Positions 1 through 8,870 are shown, numbered from the stretch's first letter. The stretch: DNA of 64,000 bases from Comamonadaceae bacterium (GCA_947450695.1 CANFWV010000010.1:1-64000), one strand, 5' to 3'. Notes: generated by a model not told the origin, from the letters alone. Made by a program: numbers and translations.

Positions 1-861
1 ACCGACTACGGTGACGACAAAGACCGCGTCATGAAAAAGAGCGACGGCAGCTACACCTACTTTGTGCCTGACGTCGCCTACCACTTGGCTAAGTGGGAGC
101 GGGGTTACACCCGCGCCATCAACATCCAGGGGATGGACCACCACGGCACGATTGCCCGCGTGCGCGCCGGTCTGCAAGCGGCGGGTGCTGGCATCCCCGT
201 CAACTACCCCGACTACGTGCTGCACACCATGGTCCGCGTGGTGCGTCACGGCGAGGAAGTGAAAATCTCCAAACGCGCCGGCAGTTACGTCACGCTGCGC
301 GACTTGATTGAGTGGACCAGCAAGGACGCGGTGCGTTTCTTTTTGCTCAGCCGCAAGCCCGATACCGAATACGTCTTTGACATCGATTTGGCGCTGGCCA
401 AGAACAACGAAAACCCAGTCTATTACGTGCAGTACGCCCACGCGCGCATTTGCTCGGTGCTACTTCGGCATGCGGGTCTCGATGATGAAGACATCAAAGG
501 CATGCTGCCCAGCGGACAAGACGAGCAGCAGTTCAGGGCCGAGCGCGTGCTGGCGATTGCCGACGAGTTGCGCAGCGTTGATGTCTCGCCGTTGGACAGC
601 CCGCAAGCCCAGTCCTTGATGCTGCTGCTGGCCAAATACCCCGACATGCTGAGCAACGCTGCCAGTGGGTTTGCGCCGCATGACGTGGCGTTTTACCTGC
701 GTGAATTGGCTGCCAATTACCACAGCTACTACGACGCAGAGCGCATCTTGGTGGATGACGAAGATGTCAAACTGGCGCGGTTGGCGTTGGTAGCCGCGAC
801 GCGGCAAGTGCTGCACAATGGTTTGCAAGTGCTGGGCGTGAGCGCTCCAGCAAAAATGTGA
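1..861 (+). CDS. argS: Arginyl-tRNA synthetase, C-terminal part (5' truncated by window edge)
   Basis: Class I aminoacyl-tRNA synthetase that charges tRNA-Arg in the cytoplasm. The reading frame is open from base 1, so only the last 286 residues are present; the ATG at 31 is internal. The visible part holds the end of the catalytic fold with a KISKRAG sequence (about residue 87 of the fragment), which is the KMSKS-loop equivalent. The helical anticodon-binding DALR-type domain follows and ends near a [10 protein letters not shown] tail. A downstream SPOR-protein gene follows closely on the same strand. Identification is secure; the N-terminal HIGH motif lies outside the window. Confidence 0.95.
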   Translation, partial: TDYGDDKDRVMKKSDGSYTYFVPDVAYHLAKWERGYTRAINIQGMDHHGTIARVRAGLQAAGAGIPVNYPDYVLHTMVRVVRHGEEVKISKRAGSYVTLRDLIEWTSKDAVRFFLLSRKPDTEYVFDIDLALAKNNENPVYYVQYAHARICSVLLRHAGLDDEDIKGMLPSGQDEQQFRAERVLAIADELRSVDVSPLDSPQAQSLMLLLAKYPDMLSNAASGFAPHDVAFYLRELAANYHSYYDAERILVDDEDVKLARLALVAATRQVLHNGLQVLGVSAPAKM

Positions 862-872
862 AGAAACTGACT

Positions 873-1505
873 ATGAAAAAGCAACGCGGCGGAACCCTTT
901 TGGGTTTCATCATGGGCGCCCTGATCGGGCTAGGCGCAGCCTTGGCTGTAGCGGTTTACATCACCAAGGTGCCAATGCCCTTCATGAACAAGACGCCTGC
1001 CCGCGCGGCTGAAAATGAGGCCGCGGAGGCGCAGAAAAATCGGGACTGGGATCCTAATTCCGGTTTGGCGAACAAGCCGGCAGCCAAGCCGGCGCCAGTC
1101 GACGCTGCTGCTGGGACCGCCCCAACAGCTGACCCGCTGGGTGATCTGGTCAATGCCAAGTCTGAGGCAGCGGTTCGGCCTGCCGTGCCCGCACCTGCCA
1201 CTCAGGCCCCGTTGACATTGCCGGCCTTATCGCCGGCAGTGACGGCCATGCCCGCTGCCAGCGCCGATCCCTTCAATTACTTCGTGCAGGCAGGTGCTTT
1301 TCGCACCCCTGAGGATGCTGAGCAGCAACGCGCCAAGCTGGTGTTGATGGGCTTGATGGCCCGCGTCAGCGAACGTGAGCAGTCGGGTCGCGTGGTGTAC
1401 CGCGTCCGTCTCGGTCCGTTTGACAAAAAAGACGACGCCGACAAAGTCAAGATCAAGCTCGACAGTGGCGGCATTGAAGCCGCGCTGGTGCGCGTTCAAA
1501 AATAA
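873..1505 (+). CDS. SPOR-domain membrane protein (FtsN-like)
   Basis: Predicted 210-residue inner-membrane protein with one N-terminal transmembrane helix (about residues 8-28, LLGFIMGALIGLGAALAVAV). A long Ala/Pro-rich periplasmic linker follows, then a C-terminal SPOR domain (about residues 133-210, starting NYFVQAGAFRTPEDAEQQ). SPOR domains bind denuded septal peptidoglycan, so a cell-division role like FtsN is likely but not proven. A GTG at 858 overlaps the argS stop and would add five residues. I prefer the ATG at 873 because the family usually begins MKKQRGGT. Tight spacing with argS suggests co-transcription. Confidence 0.85.
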   Translation: MKKQRGGTLLGFIMGALIGLGAALAVAVYITKVPMPFMNKTPARAAENEAAEAQKNRDWDPNSGLANKPAAKPAPVDAAAGTAPTADPLGDLVNAKSEAAVRPAVPAPATQAPLTLPALSPAVTAMPAASADPFNYFVQAGAFRTPEDAEQQRAKLVLMGLMARVSEREQSGRVVYRVRLGPFDKKDDADKVKIKLDSGGIEAALVRVQK

Positions 1506-1527
1506 CCCTTCGTTGAGGAAAATATCC

Positions 1528-2187
1528 ATGCAAAGACGTGAATTTTCGCAAGCCGCACTGTCTGCGGCCACCTTGGCCGGTCTGACGGCCACGCTGCCGA
1601 TCGCGGCTTACGCGCAGGGCAAGCCGCCCACCGAAGGCAATGATTATTTGTTGTTGGACAAGGCGGCACCTGTTGAGGCCGCCGCCGACAAGGTCGAGGT
1701 GGTGGAGTTCTTTTGGTACAGCTGCCCACACTGCAATGTCTTTGAGCCACAGTTTGACGCATGGGCAAAAAAAGCCCCTAAGGATGTCTCTGTGCGGCGC
1801 ATCCCCGTGTCTTTTCGGCCCGATTTCGAGCCCCAGCAGCGCCTGTATTACGTGCTCGAAGCCTTAGGGAAGGTCGATGCACTGCACAAAAAGGTCTTCT
1901 ACGCCATTCACGTTGAAAAGCAGGCGCTCAACACGGCTGAACTGGTGATCGCCTGGGCTGAAAAGCAGGGCTTGAATAAAGCCAAATTCAGCGAGTTGTA
2001 CAACTCTTTCCCTGTCAATTTGAAAACCCGCAAAGCGACCCAGCTACAAGATGCTTTCAAGGTGGATGGTGTGCCGGCGCTGGGCGTGGCCGGCCGTTAC
2101 TACACCTCGGGTACTTTGGCGGGCACCATGGAGCGTGCGCTGGCGGTCACTGACTACCTGATCACGTTGGCTCGTAAGAGCAAATAA
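1528..2187 (+). CDS. dsbA: Thiol:disulfide interchange protein DsbA
   Basis: Periplasmic thiol oxidase of 219 residues that introduces disulfide bonds into exported proteins. The N-terminus (MQRREFSQAALSAATLAG, Ala-rich, ending AYAQG near residue 31) is a signal peptide with a twin-arginine-like start. The thioredoxin fold carries the CPHC active site at residues 66-69 and a VP dipeptide near residue 188 as the cis-proline loop. The open frame extends upstream into the SPOR gene, but the ATG at 1528 precedes the signal peptide. A strong terminator follows. Exported substrates could include T2SS-secreted proteins encoded in this window, though that is inference. Confidence 0.95.
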   Translation: MQRREFSQAALSAATLAGLTATLPIAAYAQGKPPTEGNDYLLLDKAAPVEAAADKVEVVEFFWYSCPHCNVFEPQFDAWAKKAPKDVSVRRIPVSFRPDFEPQQRLYYVLEALGKVDALHKKVFYAIHVEKQALNTAELVIAWAEKQGLNKAKFSELYNSFPVNLKTRKATQLQDAFKVDGVPALGVAGRYYTSGTLAGTMERALAVTDYLITLARKSK

Positions 2188-2230
2188 AACGCTATTAAAG
2201 CGGCGGCTAATCAAGCCGTCGCCGGTCAAC

Positions 2231-2265
2231 AAAAGCCGCCCTGTCCTTGTAACGGGCGGCTTTTT
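2231..2265 (+). terminator. Rho-independent terminator after dsbA
   Basis: Perfect 11-bp inverted repeat (arms 2231-2241 and 2254-2264, core AGCCGCCC/GGGCGGCT) with a 12-nt loop. The right arm ends in a run of T, and a TTTTTAAT tract follows. It lies 43 bp downstream of the dsbA stop and before lptA. A weaker hairpin (arms 2200-2208 and 2214-2222) sits just upstream. Confidence 0.85.
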
Positions 2266-2278
2266 AATATGGGCAAGT

Positions 2279-2308
2279 CATCCTCTGGAGGCATGGGCTG
2301 GCTACAAT
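2279..2308 (+). promoter_or_regulatory. Candidate sigma-70 promoter for lptA-lptB-rpoN
   Basis: A good -10 hexamer TACAAT is at 2303-2308, 35 bp before the lptA ATG and beyond the dsbA terminator, so an independent promoter is expected here. The -35 region is poorly conserved. The assignment rests on the -10 and the position. Confidence 0.4.
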
Positions 2309-2342
2309 CAGTAGATAACTTCCCAGCAAGATTCGTGCCTTT

Positions 2343-2999
2343 ATGAACTATTACTCTCCTCTCTGGCTGATGTTGGCCTTGCTGGCGGTTTTTCCAGCAG
2401 CAGCCGAAAAAGCCGACCGTGACAAACCGATGAACGCCGAGTCAGACGCGCTTCGCTATGACGATCTCAAGCAGAGCAGTATTTTCACGGGTAACGTGAT
2501 CATCACCAAAGGCACCATCCTGATTCGGGGCACCCGCGTCGATGTGTTTCAAGATGCGCAGGGTTACCAGCAGGCCGTGGTGATTGCTGAGCCCGGAAAA
2601 CTGGCTTACTACCGCAGCAAACGCGACGGCGTCGATGAAGTCATCGAAGGCGAAGGTGAGCGCATCGAGTACGACAGCCAAGCCGACAACGTCAAGTTCA
2701 TCCGCAAAGCGGTGCTGCGTCGCTATGTGAGCGGCAAGTTGGCTGACGAGAGCAATGGCGCCTTCATTCGCTACGAGAACACCACCGACGTTTTCACCGT
2801 AGATGGCAGTCCGCAGCCGGTTCGTACAGCTTCTAATCCGAGCGGTCGCGTGCGTGCTTTGCTGGCACCTCGTGCGGCTGCCGGTGCCACAGGTGCGGCG
2901 GGGCCCGCCAATACCCCTGCCGTTGTACGCGCCCCAGCCAACGCTGTCCCATCACCCAGCTTGCAACCCAGCACCACGCTGGGTGGCGAAAAAAAATAA
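2343..2999 (+). CDS. lptA: Lipopolysaccharide export periplasmic protein LptA
   Basis: Periplasmic bridge protein of the Lpt pathway, which carries LPS from inner to outer membrane. The protein has 218 residues: a signal peptide (about residues 1-21, ending FPAAA), then the OstA/LptA beta-jellyroll (about 25-160). Recognisable segments are [18 protein letters not shown] and [17 protein letters not shown] low-complexity Ala/Pro tail (about 165-218) is longer than in E. coli LptA. It is followed 10 bp later by lptB and then rpoN. The usual upstream partners kdsD, kdsC and lptC are absent; dsbA and a terminator occupy that place. Confidence 0.93.
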   Translation: MNYYSPLWLMLALLAVFPAAAEKADRDKPMNAESDALRYDDLKQSSIFTGNVIITKGTILIRGTRVDVFQDAQGYQQAVVIAEPGKLAYYRSKRDGVDEVIEGEGERIEYDSQADNVKFIRKAVLRRYVSGKLADESNGAFIRYENTTDVFTVDGSPQPVRTASNPSGRVRALLAPRAAAGATGAAGPANTPAVVRAPANAVPSPSLQPSTTLGGEKK

Positions 3000-3009
3000 A
3001 CACAGCCTG

Positions 3010-3780
3010 ATGGATCTGGACCTAACGCAAGCCCAACAGCCCAGCCGACTCGTCGCGCAAGGTCTGCAAAAATCCTACGGAAGCCGCAAGGTCGTCAAGG
3101 ACGTATCGCTCGCCGTGAAGAGCGGCGAAGTGGTCGGTTTGCTGGGCCCCAATGGTGCCGGCAAGACAACTTCTTTCTACATGATCGTCGGCCTCGTACG
3201 CGCTGATGCCGGTCAGATCAGCATTGATGGCCAGTCTGTGGAGCACATGCCGATTCATCGGCGTGCTCGACTTGGTTTGAGTTACTTGCCACAGGAAGCT
3301 TCGATCTTTCGCAAGCTCACGGTCGAGCAAAACGTGCGTGCCGTGCTGGAGTTACAGGTCGACGATGCCGGTCACTCCCTCGGCGAGGCTGAGATTCGTC
3401 AGCGCACCGACAGTCTGTTGCAAGAGTTGCGGGTTGAGCATTTGCGCGACTCACCGGCGCCTGCGCTGTCCGGCGGCGAACGTCGTCGCGTTGAGATTGC
3501 TCGCGCCCTAGCCACGCAGCCGCGTTTCATTTTGCTGGACGAACCGTTTGCGGGCATTGATCCGATCGCCGTCATTGAAATTCAGCGCATCATCGGTTTT
3601 TTGAAAGCACGCGGTATTGGCGTGCTCATCACTGACCACAACGTGCGTGAAACACTGGGCATCTGCGACCATGCTTACATCATCAGTGAGGGCCAAGTCT
3701 TGGCCACGGGGACACCTTCTGAAATCGTAGACAACGCTGATGTGCGCCGGGTATATCTCGGTGAGCACTTCAAGATGTGA
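3010..3780 (+). CDS. lptB: LPS export ABC transporter ATP-binding protein LptB
   Basis: Cytoplasmic ATPase of the LptB2FG complex that extracts LPS from the inner membrane. It has 256 residues with Walker [10 protein letters not shown] (about residues 47-55), a Q-loop region YLPQEASIF, the signature LSGGERRR and Walker [14 protein letters not shown], then the H-loop ITDHN. The frame is open upstream across lptA, but the ATG at 3010 gives the family N-terminus. The gene lies 10 bp after lptA and 1 bp before rpoN, the conserved lptA-lptB-rpoN order of proteobacteria. Confidence 0.96.
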   Translation: MDLDLTQAQQPSRLVAQGLQKSYGSRKVVKDVSLAVKSGEVVGLLGPNGAGKTTSFYMIVGLVRADAGQISIDGQSVEHMPIHRRARLGLSYLPQEASIFRKLTVEQNVRAVLELQVDDAGHSLGEAEIRQRTDSLLQELRVEHLRDSPAPALSGGERRRVEIARALATQPRFILLDEPFAGIDPIAVIEIQRIIGFLKARGIGVLITDHNVRETLGICDHAYIISEGQVLATGTPSEIVDNADVRRVYLGEHFKM

Positions 3781-3781
3781 C

Positions 3782-5317
3782 ATGAAGCAAGGCTTGTCCC
3801 TTCGCGTCTCGCAGCACTTGGCGCTGACGCCTCAGTTGCAACAGTCGATTCGTCTGCTGCAACTCTCCACACTGGAACTGAGCCAGGAAGTCGAGCAGAT
3901 GCTCGATGAGAACCCGTTTCTTGAAATCACCGAAGAGGCTGCATCGCGCGAAGAGTTTGGCTTGGCTGAGGCCGATGCGCCGGTCAGTCAGGACATCCGC
4001 GATTTCGAGTATTCCGCCAGTGACAGCGCCGCCAGCAGCGCAGACGATAAGGCGTCAGCCAGTAGCGAGTCCGAGAGCAGCGAACCTAAATTAGAAGAAA
4101 GCTGGGAGGGCGACGGCACGGTCGAGTCGGCGCCTGACGACAGTGAGTGGGGCAGCGACGCGCCAGCCCGCAAGAACAACAACGACGACAGCGAAGACGT
4201 CGATGCGGCCGAGCTGGCACGCAGTCAAGAGTCTCTGCAAGACCACCTGCACCGCCAGTCCTTGGGACTGCGTTTGTCGGATGAAGACCGTGCCGCACTG
4301 CACTTTCTGATCGAGTCGCTCAACGACGACGGTTACCTTGAAGACACGCTGGCGTCGCTGGCTGCGGGGCTGGCGGGTGATGACCTAGAGCAGGCGGAAG
4401 AGCTGGAACAGCACTTTGCCATGGCGCTCAATCTCTTGCAGCACATGGAGCCCGCCGGTGTTGGTGCGCGCAACCTGGGCGAGTGCCTGAGCCTGCAATT
4501 GCTCGACTGCAAAAACACCGAAGAAACCCGTGCAGCCATGGCGATTTGCCTTCAGCCGATGGAGTTGCTGGCCAAGCGCGACGTCAAACGCCTGACGCTG
4601 CTGTGCGGATTTTCAGAGGCCGCCATCAAGTTGGCCATTGGTGTCATTGGCCGGCTGGACCCGAAGCCGGGCCGGCGCTTTGTGAATGTGGAGCGCAACG
4701 TCGTGGTGCCTGATGTGCTGGTCGTCAAGTCCGGTCGCGGCTTCAAGGTCTCGCTCAACGGCGAAGTCATGCCCAAGTTGCGCGTGCACGATATTTACGC
4801 CAACGCACTGAAGCAACACAAAGGCCAAGGCGGCGCTGCATTACAGCAGCGCTTGCAAGAAGCGCGTTGGTTCATCAAGAATATTCAGCAGCGCTTCGAC
4901 ACGATCTTGCGGGTCTCGACGGCGATTGTTGAGCGGCAAAAAAACTTCTTCATGCATGGTGAGTTGGCCATGCGACCGCTGGTGTTGCGTGAAATCGCGG
5001 ACGAGCTGGGTCTGCACGAGTCGACCATTTCGCGCGTGACCACCGCCAAATACATGAGCACGCCCTACGGCACCTTCGAGCTGAAGTATTTCTTTGGCTC
5101 GGCGCTCGGCACCGAGTCGGGCGGCAACGCGTCGAGCACGGCAGTGCGCGCGCTGATCAAGCAATTTGTCGCATCAGAGAATCTGAACAAGCCGCTCAGT
5201 GACAACCAAATTTCCGAAATGCTGAAAGAGCAGGGCATTGAATGCGCCCGCCGCACCGTGGCGAAATACCGCGAAGCGCTGCGCATCGCCCCTGCCAACT
5301 TACGAAAAACCTTATGA
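3782..5317 (+). CDS. rpoN: RNA polymerase sigma-54 factor RpoN
   Basis: Alternative sigma factor recognising -24/-12 promoters and needing AAA+ enhancer-binding activators. Residues 1-50 are the Gln/Leu-rich region I (LTPQLQQSIRLLQLSTLELS). A long acidic Ser/Asp/Glu-rich region II spans about 55-150. The core-binding and helix-turn-helix domains follow (STISRVTTAKYMSTPYGTFELK). The C-terminal RpoN box ARRTVAKYREAL that reads the -24 element is present. Length of 511 residues is normal. The start is 1 bp after the lptB stop, and the gene overlaps the next one by ATGA. The usual followers hpf and ptsN are about 46 kb away in this window. Confidence 0.96.
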   Translation: MKQGLSLRVSQHLALTPQLQQSIRLLQLSTLELSQEVEQMLDENPFLEITEEAASREEFGLAEADAPVSQDIRDFEYSASDSAASSADDKASASSESESSEPKLEESWEGDGTVESAPDDSEWGSDAPARKNNNDDSEDVDAAELARSQESLQDHLHRQSLGLRLSDEDRAALHFLIESLNDDGYLEDTLASLAAGLAGDDLEQAEELEQHFAMALNLLQHMEPAGVGARNLGECLSLQLLDCKNTEETRAAMAICLQPMELLAKRDVKRLTLLCGFSEAAIKLAIGVIGRLDPKPGRRFVNVERNVVVPDVLVVKSGRGFKVSLNGEVMPKLRVHDIYANALKQHKGQGGAALQQRLQEARWFIKNIQQRFDTILRVSTAIVERQKNFFMHGELAMRPLVLREIADELGLHESTISRVTTAKYMSTPYGTFELKYFFGSALGTESGGNASSTAVRALIKQFVASENLNKPLSDNQISEMLKEQGIECARRTVAKYREALRIAPANLRKTL

Positions 5318-6669
5318 ACCAACTCCAACTTTTTCTACCCTGTGCTGCGGGCGTTGAAGAACTGCTGGCAGCTGAAGTCCACCGTATCACGGGGATTGCG
5401 GGCCGTTCTTGGCGGGCCGGTGTGCAGTTGCAGGGCTCGTGGCGCGAAGCGCAGCAGCTCAACCTGCACAGCCGGCTGGCGCAGCGCGTACTGATTGAGT
5501 TGCAGCACAAGCCCTACCGCAACGAACAAGATTTGTACAACGCAGCGTCCGAAGTCGCGTGGGAAATTTGGTTCACCCCAAAGCAGACCTTCAAGATTGA
5601 GGTCACAGCGCAGCACAGCCCGTTGACCAGCCTGAACTTCGCGGCTTTGAAGATCAAGGACGCGGTAGCCGACCGCTTTCGCAGCAAGTTCGATGTGCGG
5701 CCGGACGTCGATACGCGTTGGCCCGATGTGCGGATTTATGTGCACCTGACGACCGACACCGTGACCGTCTACATCGACACCTCGGGCGAGCCGCTGTTCA
5801 AGCGGGGCTGGCGTGAAGACAAGGGTGATGCACCGCTGAAAGAGACCTTGGCTGCGGCCATGCTGGCGGCCAGTGGCTGGAGCGGTGAAGACGGCTTGTG
5901 CGAACAAGGGGTGCCGCTGTACGACCCCTGCTGTGGTTCGGGCACGATCGTCATCGAGGCTGCGCAGATCGCGTGCAACATCGCTCCAGGCATCAATCGA
6001 CGTTTTGCTTTTCAAAAGTATTTGCCGTTTCAGCCGCACGTCTGGGACGGTCTGCTGGACCAAGCCGAGGCCGCTATCACCGAGCCGATGGCGCCGGTCT
6101 TCGGCAGCGATGTCTCGTTCCGGATGGTCGACTTTGCCGAACGCAATGCCGAGCGCGCTGGTGTGGCCAACGCCGTGCAGTTGCGCGGCGGTGACGCCTT
6201 GCAGCGCATGCCGCCCGCACCGTCGGGCGTGATGCTGCTCAACCCGCCGTATGGCGAGCGTATTGACGTCGCCGGTGTGGCCGGTATTTCGGGCACGCAA
6301 GCGCGAGACGATCGGCGCCAAGGCATCGATGAATTTGGTCGTGCGATGCCCAGTGCGCGCGAGTCAGAGGCCCAGGTGTCGCGTGACCGCTCGGCCAATC
6401 CCGGACGCGAACAAGCGCAGACCGCCAGCGGCGAAGAGGTGACGGATTTCTTCCCGCAACTGGCCGCGCACTGGAAGAAAAACTACGCTGGCTGGACCGC
6501 CCACATCCTAACGCCTGACTTGAAGCTGCCGAGCAAAATGCGTCTGAAAGAGTCGCGCCGTGTGCCGATGTGGAACGGCCCGATTGAATGCCGTCTGTTT
6601 CGCTTTGACATGATCGCCGGGTCGGCTCGCGGTAAACCTGCGCCGACTGTTACCCCGACACCAGAGTGA
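5314..6669 (+). CDS. THUMP-domain class I SAM-dependent RNA methyltransferase (RlmL N-half type)
   Basis: Predicted 23S rRNA guanine-N2 methyltransferase of the YcbY/RlmL N-terminal or YpsC type, 451 residues. The N-terminus (about 1-160) contains a THUMP RNA-binding region. The catalytic domain has the SAM motif DPCCGSGTIVIEAA (about 204-217) and the catalytic NPPYGERI (about 310-317). About 58 hydrophilic residues (318-376, rich in Arg/Asp/Ser/Gln) are inserted directly after the catalytic motif, before the conserved DFFPQLAAHWKK block. It overlaps rpoN by 4 bp. It lacks the RlmK half, so rlmL is only a family-level name. Confidence 0.88.
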   Translation: MNQLQLFLPCAAGVEELLAAEVHRITGIAGRSWRAGVQLQGSWREAQQLNLHSRLAQRVLIELQHKPYRNEQDLYNAASEVAWEIWFTPKQTFKIEVTAQHSPLTSLNFAALKIKDAVADRFRSKFDVRPDVDTRWPDVRIYVHLTTDTVTVYIDTSGEPLFKRGWREDKGDAPLKETLAAAMLAASGWSGEDGLCEQGVPLYDPCCGSGTIVIEAAQIACNIAPGINRRFAFQKYLPFQPHVWDGLLDQAEAAITEPMAPVFGSDVSFRMVDFAERNAERAGVANAVQLRGGDALQRMPPAPSGVMLLNPPYGERIDVAGVAGISGTQARDDRRQGIDEFGRAMPSARESEAQVSRDRSANPGREQAQTASGEEVTDFFPQLAAHWKKNYAGWTAHILTPDLKLPSKMRLKESRRVPMWNGPIECRLFRFDMIAGSARGKPAPTVTPTPE

Positions 6670-7121
6670 GCGCTGCACCGCTACCTTCACTGCAGCCTTT
6701 ATCAGTGATACCTCTGTTGCCGCTGTTGATTCTCGACACCAACATCGTGCTCGATGTCTTTGTCTTCAATGATGCAGCGGCTCAGTCCATCCGCGACGGC
6801 CTCGCAGTGAGCAGCTTTGACTGGATCGCCACGACGCCGATGCGCATCGAGTTGGAACGCGTTTTGGGCTACCCGCAAATCGTTCCGCGCTTGGCGTTTT
6901 ATGCTCTGAGCGCAGGCCATGTGCTGGCGAAGTTTGATGCCCATGCACGCTTGGTGCCGGTGCCAGCCAAGGCCCCAGTGACCTGCCCAGACGCCGACGA
7001 TCAGATGTTCATTGATCTGGCCGTGGCGCACCGCTGCACCTTGCTGAGCAAAGACAAAGCCGTGACGTCCATGGCGAAGCGTCTGCAGGCGCTCCACGCA
7101 CGAATACAAAAAACGCTATAA
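6666..7121 (+). CDS. PIN-domain ribonuclease-like protein (no antitoxin seen)
   Basis: PIN-fold protein of 151 residues, resembling the family annotated as putative toxin-antitoxin toxin component. Metal-ligand acidic residues are visible in LILDTNIVLDVF (about 21-32), RIELERVLGY (about 59-68) and CPDADDQMFIDLA (about 105-117). KDKAV follows near residue 128. The start is a GTG overlapping the methyltransferase stop by GTGA, so it is probably translationally coupled. No small antitoxin ORF lies next to it, and convergent gene 7146-8870 follows. Substrate is unknown; an RNA-processing partner of the upstream methyltransferase is possible but unproven. Confidence 0.8.
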   Translation: MSAAPLPSLQPLSVIPLLPLLILDTNIVLDVFVFNDAAAQSIRDGLAVSSFDWIATTPMRIELERVLGYPQIVPRLAFYALSAGHVLAKFDAHARLVPVPAKAPVTCPDADDQMFIDLAVAHRCTLLSKDKAVTSMAKRLQALHARIQKTL

Positions 7122-7145
7122 ACCTTGTGCGACGACTGAGCGGCC

Positions 7146-8870
7146 TCAAGCCGCCGCAAAGCGTTGCGCACTGGCCATTGGCCAATACTGCTTGAAGACA
7201 TTTGGCAGCGCGCTGATGTCGGCCTGAAGCAGGGCCCCCGGTGCGATGTTCATCAGCAGATGAGCCAACAGCCGCACTTCGGTGTCTGTCAGGCGCCGCA
7301 CGATGTGGTGTGCCGTCAGCTCGTTCGGATGCTGCAAGCCGGCGGCTTGCACCAACTCTTTCAGCGCCTCCAACGTGCGCAGATGAAACATCCAGACGCG
7401 CTCGGCTTTGTCGGGTACCACCAGTGCTTGCTGACGTAAGGGGTCTTGCGTGGTGACACCGGTCGGGCATTTCCCAGTGTGGCAATTTTGGGCCTGAATG
7501 CAGCCCAGTGCGAACATAAACCCACGACCGGCATTGGCCCAATCAGCGCCCAGCGCCATCATGCGGGCGATGTCAAAAGCGCTGATGACTTTCCCGGCAC
7601 AGCCTAGTTTGATGCTGTCTCGCAGACCCACACCGATGAGTGTGTTGTGCACCAGCCCGAGACCTTCTTGCAGCGGGACACCAACATGGTCGCTGAACTC
7701 CACAGGCGCAGCGCCGGTGCCGCCTTCAGCGCCGTCCACCACGATGAAGTCGGGCGTGATGCCCGTCTCCAGCATGGCCTTGACGATGGCGAACCACTCC
7801 CATGGATGACCCAGGCAAAATTTGAAACCCGTCGGCTTGCCACCGCTCAGCGTGCGCAGCCGGCCGATGAATTCGAGCATCTCGACCGGACTCGAAAACG
7901 CGCTATGACCGGCCGGTGACACACAGTCGACGCCCTGCGGTACGCCACGCGCCGCTGCGATCTCCCAAGTCACTTTCGGGCCCGGCAAAATGCCGCCGTG
8001 CCCGGGCTTGGCGCCTTGGCTGAGTTTGAGCTCGATCATCTTGACTTGCGGGTCGCTCGCGTTGGTTTCAAAGCGCTCCGGGTTGAAGCTGCCGTCGTCG
8101 TTGCGGCAACCAAAGTAGCCCGAACCAATCTCCCAGATCAGGTCGCCACCATGGGTACGGTGATGCGCAGAAATGGAACCTTCGCCGGTGTCATGTGCAA
8201 AGCCGCCGCGCTTGGCGCCCGAGTTCAACGCCAAAATAGCGTTGGCCGATAAAGCGCCAAAACTCATCGCAGAGATGTTGAAAATACTGGCTGCATAGGG
8301 TTGCGTGCAAGGCAAGCGTGAGTTGGACGCAGCCTCAGGCGAGCCGCCAATCCAGACCCGAAAGTCATGCGAGGCCACTTGGCTGGGCTGCATTGAATGG
8401 TTGATCCACTCATAGCCCTGACGCAAGACGTCAAGATGCGTTCCGAATGGCTTGTTGTCTTGCTCAGCCTTCGAACGCTGATAAACCAGCGAACGCTGAG
8501 CCCGTGAAAAAGGTGCTGCCTCGCTGTCGCTTTCAATGAAGTACTGGCGAATCTCGGGGCGAATAAATTCAAGCAAAAATCGCAGATGACCGATGACCGG
8601 GTAATTACGCAGTATGGCGCGTCGCGTCTGTCTCAAGTCATGCAGACCGACGGCGACAAGGCCGACAAATACTAGGAACGCTAAGAAGCCGACACCAAAC
8701 CCCACCATCGAGAACAAGGCCAGCAAGCCGCCAAAAAAGCAGGCCACCAGAAAACTGTAGCGCACGGGCACCAAGGCATTGAGTCGCTGTGTGTAGCTGT
8801 CCAGTTGCTTCAGTTGGGGGCGCACATCTGGCCAAGGGATATTCTTGACAAAGTTCAGGACACGACGCAT
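7146..8870 (-). CDS. FMN-binding glutamate synthase family protein (GltB central/FMN domain only)
   Basis: A 574-residue member of the stand-alone glutamate-synthase-domain family. Two hydrophobic helices near the N-terminus (about 36-75, FLVACFFGGLLALFSMVGFG) suggest membrane anchoring. The large (beta/alpha)8 FMN domain follows, with ISAMSFGALSANAI, GGLxxEIG-like segments, KPGHGGILPG, VVDGAEGGTGAAP and a Cys cluster CIQAQNCHTGKCPTG like the Fe-S ligands of glutamate synthase. There is no N-terminal amidotransferase domain and no gltD neighbour, so glutamate synthesis from glutamine is unlikely on its own. Physiological substrate is unknown. Confidence 0.87.
   Translation of the reverse strand: MRRVLNFVKNIPWPDVRPQLKQLDSYTQRLNALVPVRYSFLVACFFGGLLALFSMVGFGVGFLAFLVFVGLVAVGLHDLRQTRRAILRNYPVIGHLRFLLEFIRPEIRQYFIESDSEAAPFSRAQRSLVYQRSKAEQDNKPFGTHLDVLRQGYEWINHSMQPSQVASHDFRVWIGGSPEAASNSRLPCTQPYAASIFNISAMSFGALSANAILALNSGAKRGGFAHDTGEGSISAHHRTHGGDLIWEIGSGYFGCRNDDGSFNPERFETNASDPQVKMIELKLSQGAKPGHGGILPGPKVTWEIAAARGVPQGVDCVSPAGHSAFSSPVEMLEFIGRLRTLSGGKPTGFKFCLGHPWEWFAIVKAMLETGITPDFIVVDGAEGGTGAAPVEFSDHVGVPLQEGLGLVHNTLIGVGLRDSIKLGCAGKVISAFDIARMMALGADWANAGRGFMFALGCIQAQNCHTGKCPTGVTTQDPLRQQALVVPDKAERVWMFHLRTLEALKELVQAAGLQHPNELTAHHIVRRLTDTEVRLLAHLLMNIAPGALLQADISALPNVFKQYWPMASAQRFAAA

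Noticed and set aside
5335-6321. 328-codon ORF on the minus strand
   Set aside because: It is fully antisense to the RlmL-type methyltransferase, which has intact motifs. The translated product has no recognisable family features and is Arg/His-rich, as expected from high-GC shadow frames.
6666-7121. Complete toxin-antitoxin pair at the PIN gene
   Set aside because: The upstream overlapping gene is an RNA methyltransferase and the downstream gene is convergent. No small DNA-binding antitoxin ORF is present.
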